From contig JBMOQX010000031.1 in assembly GCA_049322755.1 (NCBI GenBank), positions 38,131-102,130 of the forward strand: 64,000 nt of DNA, in the 5' to 3' direction. Both the position numbers and the translations under genes were made by a program. Each line of letters starts with the position of its first letter. Position 1 is the first letter of the stretch. The notes beneath the pieces were generated by a model. That model searched no databases. It was not told the DNA's origin and was given only the letters and a program-made list of their open reading frames with translations. Shown here piece by piece: positions 9,023 to 16,819 of the stretch. Source of the stretch: DATIUV01 sp049322755 (lineage in GTDB: Bacteria > Pseudomonadota > Gammaproteobacteria > Burkholderiales > UBA6910).

Positions 9023-9181
9023 CGTTCACCGGCTCCCGGCCGGTTTGCTAGCTCTTTGTTTTCAGTGATCTAACGTTAAACCCATCGGGCGCCCAGTCAA
9101 CCCGGCTGGCAACATGCCATGCATGCGTACCGTGCATGGCCGGGTTCCTGGAGCGTGCCCGTATAGTAGCCTGACCGCTCC
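9023..9181. promoter_or_regulatory. Divergent control region with inverted repeat
   Basis: This gap separates RACE1 (leftward) from the 1165-aa flavoprotein (rightward). It contains a perfect 8-base inverted repeat GCCATGCA-N9-TGCATGGC at 9116-9140, flanked by an outer pair AACCCGG (9099) and CCGGGTT (9140). This could be an operator shared by both genes or a folded leader of the rightward one. Which regulator binds is unknown; the LysR at 12.7 kb is a candidate. Confidence 0.4.
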
Positions 9182-12100
9182 GTGCCCGACGCCGCCACCC
9201 GCTTGGAAACCCCCGCCCTCGCCTTCGGGCTCCAGTTCGCCGACCTCTACCGCCGCGAGGGCATCGAGCGCATCGACGCCCTGTTCCTCGCCCACCTGGC
9301 GGGGGCCGACCCCGCCCTGCACGCGGCGCTGACCGCCGCCCGCGCCGAGCCGGAAAAGGCCGGCAAGGCGGATTACTCCCGGCTCATCACGCGGGCCGCA
9401 CCGCACCTGGACGCGTTCGTCGGCGAGCTGTTCGGGGTCACGGCCGAGCTGGCCGCGCTCAACGCCCGGCACGCGCCCGCCGCCGCCATCTACGAGGTCA
9501 AGCGCAACTTCGTCCAGCGCAAGGCGGCGCACCACATCACGCCGGAGCAGGCGGCGGCGGAAAACGGGCCCGAGCTGGAACGCGCGCTGGCGCAGCGCAT
9601 GGGCGCGCCGCTCACGGAAGCGTCGTTCTGCCGCGCCGTCTCCGGCTGGCTGGCCGCGAACGACGCCGAGTCCCTGGCCCTGGCCGAGCGCTACGCCGCG
9701 TGGGCGGTGCACACCGAGGCGGGCCGGCGCCGCCACCGCGGCGACACCGTGTTCCGGGTGCCGGAGAAAATCGACCCGCAGCACCGGGTGCCGGCGCTCG
9801 CCGAGAATGCCGGCGGCGCCACCACCTACCGGCTTCCGCCCGAGCGGCTGCGCGCGCGCAGCGGGTTCGCGCTCACCGACCCCGGCATGGGCCCGGCGGC
9901 GGTGCTGGACCAGGCCCATTACTGCATCTGGTGCCACGGCCAGGACAAGGACTCGTGCTCCACCGGGCTGCGCGAGCGCAAGACCGGCGCGTTCCGCGTC
10001 GACGCCGCCGGCGTGACGCTGGCCGGCTGCCCGCTGGAAGAAAAAATCTCGGAGATGAACCACGCCAAGGCCCATGGCGCGTCCGTCGGCGCCCTGGCCA
10101 TCGTCACCGTCGACAATCCGCTGGCGGCGGCCACCGGGCACCGCATCTGCAACGACTGCATGAAGTCGTGCATCTATCAGAAGCAGGACCCGGTGGACAT
10201 TCCGCAGATCGAGACCCGGGTGCTCAAGGAGGTGCTGGCGCTGCCCTGGGGTTTCGAGATCTACGGCCTGCTCACCCGCTGGAGCCCGCTGCACCTGACG
10301 CGCCCGGTGCCGCGCCCGGCGAGCGGCTACCGGGTGCTGGTGGTGGGCACCGGGCCGGCCGGGTTCAACCTGGCTCACCACCTGCTCAACGACGGCCACC
10401 GGGTGGTCGCCATCGACGGCCTGAAGATCGAGCCGCTGCCGGCGCAGCTCTCGGGCGTGACCGAGGACGGGCGCCGGGTCCCGTTCGTTCCCGTGCGCGA
10501 CGTGGGTGCGCTGTGGGAGCCGCTGGACGAGCGCGTGATGGCGGGTTTCGGCGGCGTCGCCGAATACGGCATCACGGTGCGCTGGGACAAGAACTTTCTC
10601 AAGCTGGTGCGGCTGCTGCTGGAGCGGCGCGAAGCGTTTGCATTGATCGGCGGCGTGCGTTTCGGCGGCACCCTCACGCCGCAGGACGCGCTGGCGCTGG
10701 GCTTCGACCACATCGCGCTCGCCGCCGGCGCCGGCCGCCCGACCTTCGTCCCGATGGAGAACGCGCTCGCCAAGGGCGTGCGCATGGCCTCCGACTTCCT
10801 CATGGCGCTGCAGCTCACCGGCGCGGCCCGGCGCGAGTCGATCGCCAATCTGCAGGTGCGGCTGCCGGCGGTGGTGATCGGCGGCGGCCTCACCGCCATC
10901 GACGCCGCCACCGAGGTGCTGGCCTACTATCCGGTGCAGGTGGAGAAGTTCGCCGCCCGCTACGAGACGCTGGCGGCCGAGCAGGGCGAGGCCGCCGTGC
11001 GGGCGGACTGGAGTGCCGAGGACGCGGAAATCGCCGACGAGTTTCTGCGCCACGCCGCCGAGCTGCGCGCCGAGCGCGCCGCCGCCGCCCGCGAAGGCCG
11101 CGCGCCGCGGCTGCAGCCGCTGGTGGAGTCCTGGGGCGGCGCCACCATCGCCTACCGGCGCGGTCTGCGCGACGCGCCCAGCTACCGCCTGAACCACGAG
11201 GAGGTGACCCACGCGCTGGAGGAAGGCGTGCGCTTCCTCGAGAACGCCACGCCGGCCGGCGTCGAGGCCGATGCCGCCGGCTGGTGCCGCCACCTGCGCC
11301 TGACGCTGACGGACGGCACGACCCGATCGCTGCCGGCGCGCACCGTGCTGGTGGCCGCCGGCACCCAGCCCAACACGGTGCTGGCGCGGGAGCTGCCGGG
11401 CGAGCTGCCGCCCCTGGACGGCAGCCACTTCCAGGCGCTGGATCTCGACGGCCACCCGGTGAAGCCCGAACGCAGCGCCAAGCCGGCGACGCCCCACGTG
11501 CTGATGCGCGTCTTCGACGACGGCCGCGCCATGAGCTTCTGGGGCGACCTGCATCCGTCCTTCGCCGGCAACGTGGTGAAGGCGATGGCCGGCGCCAAGC
11601 AGGGCTACCCCGCCGTCACCCGGACGCTGGCGCGCCGGCCGCCGTCGGCGGCTGCCGGCGGCGATCTGTTCGCCCGGCTCAACCGCGAGCTGCGCCCGGT
11701 GGTGCGCGAGGTGCGGCGCCTGGCCCCCGCCATCGTGGAGGTGATCGTGCACGCGCCCGCCGCGGCGCGCCGGTTCCGCCCCGGCCAGTTCTACCGTCTG
11801 CAGAATTTCGAGTCCCGCGCGCCCGTCGCCGACGGCACGCTGCTGGCGATGGAGGGTCTGGCGCTGACCGGCGCCTGGGTGGACACCGACGCCGGACTGG
11901 TCTCCCTCATCACCCTGGAGATGGGCGGCTCGTCCGACCTGTGCGCGTGGCTGCAGCCGGGGGAGCCGGTGGTGCTGATGGGGCCCACCGGAACCCCCAC
12001 CGAGATCCCGGCGGGGGAGACGGTGCTGCTGGCCGGCGGCGGGCTGGGCAACGCGGTGCTCTTCTCCATCGGCGAGGCGCTGCGCGCCAACGGTTGCCGC

Positions 12101-12679
12101 GTGCTCTACTTTGCCGGCTACAAGCGCGCCGCCGACCGCTATTACGCGGATCGCATCGAGCGCGCCGCCGACGTGGTGGTGTGGTGCTGCGACGAGGGTC
12201 CCGGCTTCATGCCGGCCCGCGCCCAGGACCGCAGCTTCGTCGGCAACATCGTCGCCGCGATGGCGGCCTACGGCCAGGGGCAGCTGGGCGCGCCCGCCGT
12301 GCCGCTGGGCGAGGTCGATCGCATCATCGCCATCGGCTCGGACCGCATGATGGCGGCGGTGGCCCGCGCCCGCCACGGTGAGCTCAAACCCCACCTGCGG
12401 CCGGGCCACGTCGCGGTGGGCTCCATCAACTCGCCGATGCAGTGCATGATGAAGGAGGTCTGCGGCCAGTGCCTGCAGCTGCAGCGCGACCCGGTGACCG
12501 GCGCCGAGAGCGTCGTGTTCTCCTGCTTCAACCAGGACCAGCCGCTGGACCGGGTCGGCTTCGACTGCCTCGCCGCCCGCCTCGGCCAGAACGCGCTGCA
12601 GGAGAAGCTGACGGCGGCGTGGATCCGGCGCTGCCTGGCGCGGCTGGAGCGCTCGCAGGGGCGCGCCGCCAGCGCCTGA
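9182..12679 (+). CDS. Large iron-sulfur flavoprotein: GltD-like plus FNR/PyrK-like oxidoreductase
   Basis: A 1165-residue cytoplasmic redox protein. An N-terminal helical part is followed by two Cys groups (248, 251, 258 and 323, 326, 330), as in the Fe-S region of GltD-type enzymes. A FAD-binding Rossmann motif VVGTGPAGFNLA lies near 388, a second motif VVIGGGLTAIDAATE follows, then a ferredoxin-reductase-like module (FRPGQFYRLQNF, LLAGGGLGNAV). A C-terminal Cys1088-x5-Cys1094-x2-Cys1097-x17-Cys1115 pattern resembles the [2Fe-2S] site of PyrK. It should move electrons from NAD(P)H through two flavins and several clusters. Its divergence from RACE1 suggests it is the electron donor for corrinoid reactivation (inference). 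GTG start; no strong ribosome site. Confidence 0.85.
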   Translation: MPDAATRLETPALAFGLQFADLYRREGIERIDALFLAHLAGADPALHAALTAARAEPEKAGKADYSRLITRAAPHLDAFVGELFGVTAELAALNARHAPAAAIYEVKRNFVQRKAAHHITPEQAAAENGPELERALAQRMGAPLTEASFCRAVSGWLAANDAESLALAERYAAWAVHTEAGRRRHRGDTVFRVPEKIDPQHRVPALAENAGGATTYRLPPERLRARSGFALTDPGMGPAAVLDQAHYCIWCHGQDKDSCSTGLRERKTGAFRVDAAGVTLAGCPLEEKISEMNHAKAHGASVGALAIVTVDNPLAAATGHRICNDCMKSCIYQKQDPVDIPQIETRVLKEVLALPWGFEIYGLLTRWSPLHLTRPVPRPASGYRVLVVGTGPAGFNLAHHLLNDGHRVVAIDGLKIEPLPAQLSGVTEDGRRVPFVPVRDVGALWEPLDERVMAGFGGVAEYGITVRWDKNFLKLVRLLLERREAFALIGGVRFGGTLTPQDALALGFDHIALAAGAGRPTFVPMENALAKGVRMASDFLMALQLTGAARRESIANLQVRLPAVVIGGGLTAIDAATEVLAYYPVQVEKFAARYETLAAEQGEAAVRADWSAEDAEIADEFLRHAAELRAERAAAAREGRAPRLQPLVESWGGATIAYRRGLRDAPSYRLNHEEVTHALEEGVRFLENATPAGVEADAAGWCRHLRLTLTDGTTRSLPARTVLVAAGTQPNTVLARELPGELPPLDGSHFQALDLDGHPVKPERSAKPATPHVLMRVFDDGRAMSFWGDLHPSFAGNVVKAMAGAKQGYPAVTRTLARRPPSAAAGGDLFARLNRELRPVVREVRRLAPAIVEVIVHAPAAARRFRPGQFYRLQNFESRAPVADGTLLAMEGLALTGAWVDTDAGLVSLITLEMGGSSDLCAWLQPGEPVVLMGPTGTPTEIPAGETVLLAGGGLGNAVLFSIGEALRANGCRVLYFAGYKRAADRYYADRIERAADVVVWCCDEGPGFMPARAQDRSFVGNIVAAMAAYGQGQLGAPAVPLGEVDRIIAIGSDRMMAAVARARHGELKPHLRPGHVAVGSINSPMQCMMKEVCGQCLQLQRDPVTGAESVVFSCFNQDQPLDRVGFDCLAARLGQNALQEKLTAAWIRRCLARLERSQGRAASA

Positions 12680-12680
12680 C

Positions 12681-13577
12681 TCAGCGCACCGCGCGCGGGT
12701 CTTCTTCCGCTTCCTGGATGAGGAAATCGCGCAGCACCGCGATGCGCTTGGAGTGGCGCAGCTCCTCGGGGTAGACGATGTAGGCGGTGGAGCTGGGCCC
12801 TTCCACGTCCGGCAGCACTTCCGCGAGATCCGGGGACTCGTCGCTGAGGTAGTACGGCAGCGCGGCGATGCCGAGCCCGCTGCGCACGGCGCGGTAGATC
12901 CCGTACACGCTGTTCACCGTGAGCGCCGCCTTGCGCGGCGCGGTGGCGCCGAGGGTGAGGATCCAGTTCATGTTGTCCATGGGCTGGGGCACGTCGGTGC
13001 CGTACACGATCAGGTCGTGCCGGTCCAGGTCCTCGGGCTGCAGCGGCGCGCCGCGGCGCTTGAGGTAGTCCTTGCTCGCGAACAGGTGATAGCGGATGTC
13101 CATCAGCCGCCGCGTCACCAGGTTGGGCTGGGTCTGGCGGTTGAAGCGGATCGCCATGTCGGCCTGGCCCGACGACAGGTCGAGTTCCGCGGCGTCGGCC
13201 AGCACCAGCGTGACCGCGATCTCGGGATAGCTGAGATGGAACTGGTTCAGGCGCGAGGTGAGCCAGGCCGAGCCGAACGTCACCGTGGTGGTGATCTTGA
13301 GCGGGCCTTCCGGCTTTTCCCGGCTTTCGTTGATGCGCGCCAGGGCGAGCGACAGCCGCTTGGCCACGTCCTCGATGACGCGGAACAGCTCGTCGCCCTG
13401 CTCGGTCAGCACCAGCCCGCGCGCGTGGCGGTGGAACAGCGAAACCCGCAGCGATTCCTCGAGCGCGCTGATCTGCCGGCTCACCGCCGACTGGCTCAGG
13501 TTGAGCCGGCGCCCGGCGCGGGTGAAGCTGCCCGACTCCGCCACGGCGTGGAAGATGCGCAGCCGATCCCAGTCCAA
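12681..13577 (-). CDS. LysR-family transcriptional regulator
   Basis: A 298-residue regulator with the N-terminal winged helix (LDWDRLRIFHAVAESGSF, LNLSQSAVSRQISALEE) and a periplasmic-binding-like effector domain with LGIAALPYYL near the C-terminus. The TTG at 13577 is chosen because it gives the usual LysR N-terminus and GGAGGG lies just upstream. It converges on the flavoprotein gene (stops 1 base apart) and sits downstream of the set A methyltransferase genes, so it may control set A. The effector is unknown. Confidence 0.88.
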   Translation of the reverse strand: MDWDRLRIFHAVAESGSFTRAGRRLNLSQSAVSRQISALEESLRVSLFHRHARGLVLTEQGDELFRVIEDVAKRLSLALARINESREKPEGPLKITTTVTFGSAWLTSRLNQFHLSYPEIAVTLVLADAAELDLSSGQADMAIRFNRQTQPNLVTRRLMDIRYHLFASKDYLKRRGAPLQPEDLDRHDLIVYGTDVPQPMDNMNWILTLGATAPRKAALTVNSVYGIYRAVRSGLGIAALPYYLSDESPDLAEVLPDVEGPSSTAYIVYPEELRHSKRIAVLRDFLIQEAEEDPRAVR

Positions 13578-13881
13578 GCCTACCCCCTCCCCCGGTCGAT
13601 GACCGGAAACGACAACCCGCGCCCGGGATCCTCGTTGACCCCGTGACGCTCGTGGTCTTGCAGGATATATCAAGCGCGCACGAACCGCTCCGGTCCGGGC
13701 CACGGCGCGAACCGTTCAGCGTGGCCGTCGCAAGGCGCGCCGGTGGCGAGCAGCTTCATCGCCACCACCGCGGCATCGCACGGGGCGAACGCTTCGGAGT
13801 CCTGGTGACGCGGATCGAGGAACCCGGACGGAAAGGACGTCGCGCAGGCGCGCCATGTCCGGCGCCCGCATGCCGCGACGC
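13578..13881. other. Intergenic region with a possible coding remnant
   Basis: These 304 bases lie between the LysR start and the kinase/cold-shock gene end. On the minus strand one frame ending at 13670 translates to a protein-like tail (SGFLDPRHQDSEAFAPCD, then AAVVAMKLLATGAP) with no start codon. It may be the decayed end of a lost gene. The part next to 13577 should carry the LysR promoter and its GGAGGG ribosome site. Confidence 0.25.
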
Positions 13882-14691
13882 TCAGGCGGCCGCCCGAATG
13901 TTGACCGCCTTGAAGCCGCCGAAACCGTCTTCGACGATGTCGAATTCGATTTCCTGGTCCTTGGCGAGGCTCTTGACCGGGCCTTCCTTGAGCGCCGACT
14001 TGTGGATGAAGATGTCGCGCCCGCTTTTCATGTCGGTGATGTAGCCGCCGAACGGGGGCTGCTCCGCGGCGTAGTAGCGTACCTTGCCGCGGGTCGCGCC
14101 CGGGCTGATGCCGCGCATCGCGCCCTTGTCCATCGCCGGCTTGCTGGTGGCCACCTGCACGCCGCTGCCGGCCTGGTTGAACGCCTCGAGGATCTCGTGG
14201 GCCACGTCGTAGGCCGAGCGGCCGCTGGTGTCGACGGTGAGCGTCGGCCTGGCCGCCGACGTGGCGGTGCCGTGCAGGCGCCGGCGCAGCTCCGCGTCCA
14301 GCCGGTCGCGCTCGGCCACGCTCTCGCCCAGCTGGCGCGTGCGCCCGCCGCCCTCCTCCTTGCGCTTGTGCCAGCGCGCCTCGCGCACGTCGTCGCGCGC
14401 GGTGAGCCGCACCAGGAACACGTCGGGGAAATCCTTCAGCACCGCGTCCACCAGCGCGCTTTCGAAGATCATCAGCGGCTCGTCGCGCCGCGCCATCTCC
14501 CGGGTCTGCTCGTCGAACTCCCGGTGCACCTCGTCGGGCAGCTGCGCGGCGTTGGGCAGCTTGCGCACCTTGGCCTGGGTCGTCAGCGGTTCGCCGCGGT
14601 TGGTGACCTTGAAGCCGGTGATGCGCGAGATTTCCTGGGAGACTTCGGTCTTGAGGGTGCAGGTACTACCGTAGATCGCGATGATGTTCAT
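13882..14691 (-). CDS. Kinase-like NTPase fused to a cold-shock-like domain
   Basis: A 269-residue two-part protein. The N-terminal part begins MNIIAIYGSTCTLKTEVS, a P-loop-like turn resembling cytidylate or shikimate-type kinases but lacking the usual Gly before Lys. It continues with a helical region (REMARRDEPLMIFESALVD, VFLVRLTARDDVREAR). The C-terminal 75 residues resemble an OB-fold cold-shock domain: GKVRYYAAEQPPFGGYI and DIFIHKSALKEG stand for RNP1 and RNP2. It probably binds nucleic acid and a nucleotide. It ends the set A gene row. Function unknown; the fusion is unusual. Confidence 0.7.
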   Translation of the reverse strand: MNIIAIYGSTCTLKTEVSQEISRITGFKVTNRGEPLTTQAKVRKLPNAAQLPDEVHREFDEQTREMARRDEPLMIFESALVDAVLKDFPDVFLVRLTARDDVREARWHKRKEEGGGRTRQLGESVAERDRLDAELRRRLHGTATSAARPTLTVDTSGRSAYDVAHEILEAFNQAGSGVQVATSKPAMDKGAMRGISPGATRGKVRYYAAEQPPFGGYITDMKSGRDIFIHKSALKEGPVKSLAKDQEIEFDIVEDGFGGFKAVNIRAAA

Positions 14692-14759
14692 GGCACGGTA
14701 TCCGTCGATGACTCGCTCAATGGCTTGGGACGATGGGCCCGGGCGGCGCCCGGGCCGGT

Positions 14760-15890
14760 TCAGGGCGCCGGGCTCCTTCCCGCCAGCAGCCCCCGCAGGA
14801 CGCCCAGTTTCTTGGCAGCCAGCAGCCCTTTCTGGGAATTCATCAGCCGCCCCATCGGGGTGGCGCAGGAGTGGATCAGGCGCTTGATCGGGATGTAGGC
14901 GAGGAACAGGCATGAGCCCAGCACGTGCACCTGCCACAGCACCTCGTAGGCGGCGCTGCCGACCCAGCCGCGGGCGGGGATGAACGCGGCGAACGCGTAG
15001 CCGACGAAGGAAACCGCATGATGGGGCTGCACGCCGCTGCCGGCGATGCGCATGCCCTCGACGACGAAACCGGTGAGCACCACGAACAGCAGGAACAGCA
15101 CGCTCGGCGTATCCGCGTACTTCCGCTCCTCGGTGCCGTTGACCCGGGCGCGCCACACCAGCGCCAGCAGGCAGCCGGCCAGCATCATCAGCCCGAAGAA
15201 GTCGTAGAGGAAATCGAACGCGAGCCGCACCGGGTGGTCCGGCACCGCCCAGAGGTTGGGCAACCCGAACGCGGGCAGCGCCTCGCGGAACAGCATGGCC
15301 ACGCCCTCGGTGAGGAAGGTCAGCATGAAGCCCCAGAAGATCAGCGTGTGCCGGATCCAGCGCAGGCGGCTCGTCGACAGCAGGGTGCGGTGCAGGATCA
15401 CCTCGTTGAGCAGCACGCCGCGCATCGCGCCGGGGTCGCTCGCCTCGCGCGAAATGAAGCGCTGGTAGCGCTCCCAGGTGGGGAGGTTGTTCGCGATCAG
15501 CCGGCGGTAGACGCCGATGTCCAGCACCACGATGGCCGCCAGCACCGCCGGACCGAAGATCATCCAGCGCAGCTCGATTCGGCCCAGGAAAGCCTCGTGC
15601 ACGAAATACCCGGCGAGCGCGCACACCGCCCAGACGTAGCACCAGCCGCCGCCGAGGAACAGCAGCCGCATCGCGCGCCGGAGCGTTGCGGTATCGCCGA
15701 TCCGGGTGAGGAAGAAAATGCCGGCCACGCCGCTACCCGCCGCGAGCGCCGCGAATCCCAGCACCAGGAACGCATAGCCCCAGGCGTGGGTCGGCAGGCC
15801 GGCAAGACCGGCCAGCAACAGGCCCGCACCGAGTGCGCGCCGCAGCCACCATCCCGCCGACGGCGGCACGCCGCTCGCCGCTGCCGTCAT
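14760..15890 (-). CDS. Membrane cytochrome b-like protein (NarI/HdrE-like)
   Basis: A 376-residue integral membrane protein with about eight hydrophobic helices and several His within or near them (HEAFLG, HTLIFWGFML, HHAVSFVGY, WQVHVLGSC). It resembles the di-heme gamma subunits of respiratory nitrate reductase and HdrE/DsrM-type proteins, which exchange electrons with quinone. It lies 31 bases after the set A corrinoid protein gene on the same strand. It may link the membrane quinone pool to the methyl-transfer or corrinoid-reduction machinery; that link is inference. ATG 15890 was preferred over GTG 15893 for its GGCAGGG upstream. Confidence 0.7.
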   Translation of the reverse strand: MTAAASGVPPSAGWWLRRALGAGLLLAGLAGLPTHAWGYAFLVLGFAALAAGSGVAGIFFLTRIGDTATLRRAMRLLFLGGGWCYVWAVCALAGYFVHEAFLGRIELRWMIFGPAVLAAIVVLDIGVYRRLIANNLPTWERYQRFISREASDPGAMRGVLLNEVILHRTLLSTSRLRWIRHTLIFWGFMLTFLTEGVAMLFREALPAFGLPNLWAVPDHPVRLAFDFLYDFFGLMMLAGCLLALVWRARVNGTEERKYADTPSVLFLLFVVLTGFVVEGMRIAGSGVQPHHAVSFVGYAFAAFIPARGWVGSAAYEVLWQVHVLGSCLFLAYIPIKRLIHSCATPMGRLMNSQKGLLAAKKLGVLRGLLAGRSPAP

Positions 15891-15921
15891 CACCCTGCCG
15901 CCACCTTCGAGCCCGCGGCGC

Positions 15922-16761
15922 TCACTTGCCGCCCGACTTCGCCTTGGCGGCCTCGCGCTCGGCGTCGATCTCCAGCATCAGTCCGTGCAGGGCCTCGCTG
16001 CCGCCCTTCATGTCCTTGAACTTGGTGACGCACGCACGCGCCTTGTCCACCGCCACCAGCGCGTCCACCGCGTAGGCGTCGGCGCCGATCTTGTCGCACC
16101 AGGCCTGGCTGATGGGGGCGCCGCCGACGAACACCTTCACCTGCTCGCGCAGCCCTTCGGCCTTGATCAGCTTGAGCGTCTCCCACTGCATGTTCATGGT
16201 GGTGGTGAGCAGCGCGGAGAAGCCCACGATCACCGGCTTGTGCTCGCGGATCGCGGCGATGAAGTCCTCCGGCGGCACCGACACGCCGAGGTCGATCACC
16301 GTGAACCCCGCCGCCTCCATCATCATGGCGACGATCTTCTTGCCGATGTCGTGCAGGTCCCCCTGCACCGTGCCCACCACGACGGTGCCGATCTCCTCGG
16401 TCTTCTCGGCGAGGATCAGGGGTTTCAGCATGCCCAGCGCGGCGTGCATGCACTTGGCCGACATCATCACTTCCGGCAGGAAGTACTCGTCCATCTTGAA
16501 GCGGCGCCCGACCTCGGCGATGCCGGTGGCCATGGGCCCGGCGATCAGGGTGCGCGCCGACACCTCGCTCTCCAGCGCCGGCTGAATCAGCCGGGTGGTC
16601 TTCTCGTGCTCGCCGTCGATGATGTTCCACTCGATCTGGTGGAACAGCTCCTTGATCTCGGCCGGCGCGTCGCTCCAGCGATCCGTGGATCTCGAGTCGT
16701 CGATGTCGTACTGGAGGTCCTCGATGTCGAATTCTTTGTCGGTGTCGATCGGCAGCGGCAT
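15922..16761 (-). CDS. Corrinoid (B12-binding) methyl carrier protein, set A
   Basis: A 279-residue protein with a helical cap domain (about 35-125) and a Rossmann B12-binding domain holding the DxHxxG signature GDLHDIGK (cobalt-ligating His137), the SALLTTTMN Ser/Thr motif and VFVGGAP. It carries the methyl group as methyl-Co(III) between a substrate methyltransferase and a pterin methyltransferase. It is longer than the usual ~215 residues, with an acidic N-terminal extension and a charged tail. It follows the URO-D methyltransferase gene by 58 bases, its obvious partner. Confidence 0.93.
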   Translation of the reverse strand: MPLPIDTDKEFDIEDLQYDIDDSRSTDRWSDAPAEIKELFHQIEWNIIDGEHEKTTRLIQPALESEVSARTLIAGPMATGIAEVGRRFKMDEYFLPEVMMSAKCMHAALGMLKPLILAEKTEEIGTVVVGTVQGDLHDIGKKIVAMMMEAAGFTVIDLGVSVPPEDFIAAIREHKPVIVGFSALLTTTMNMQWETLKLIKAEGLREQVKVFVGGAPISQAWCDKIGADAYAVDALVAVDKARACVTKFKDMKGGSEALHGLMLEIDAEREAAKAKSGGK

Positions 16762-16819
16762 TCGCGGTTTCTTTCGGTGGCGTGGGTCGGTACTCGGGGA
16801 CGCCGCAGCGGGCGGCTGT

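Noticed and set aside
9062..12409. 1115-codon open frame antisense to the flavoprotein gene
   Set aside because: No domain or motif in it; the opposite strand carries clear FAD, NAD and Fe-S motifs.
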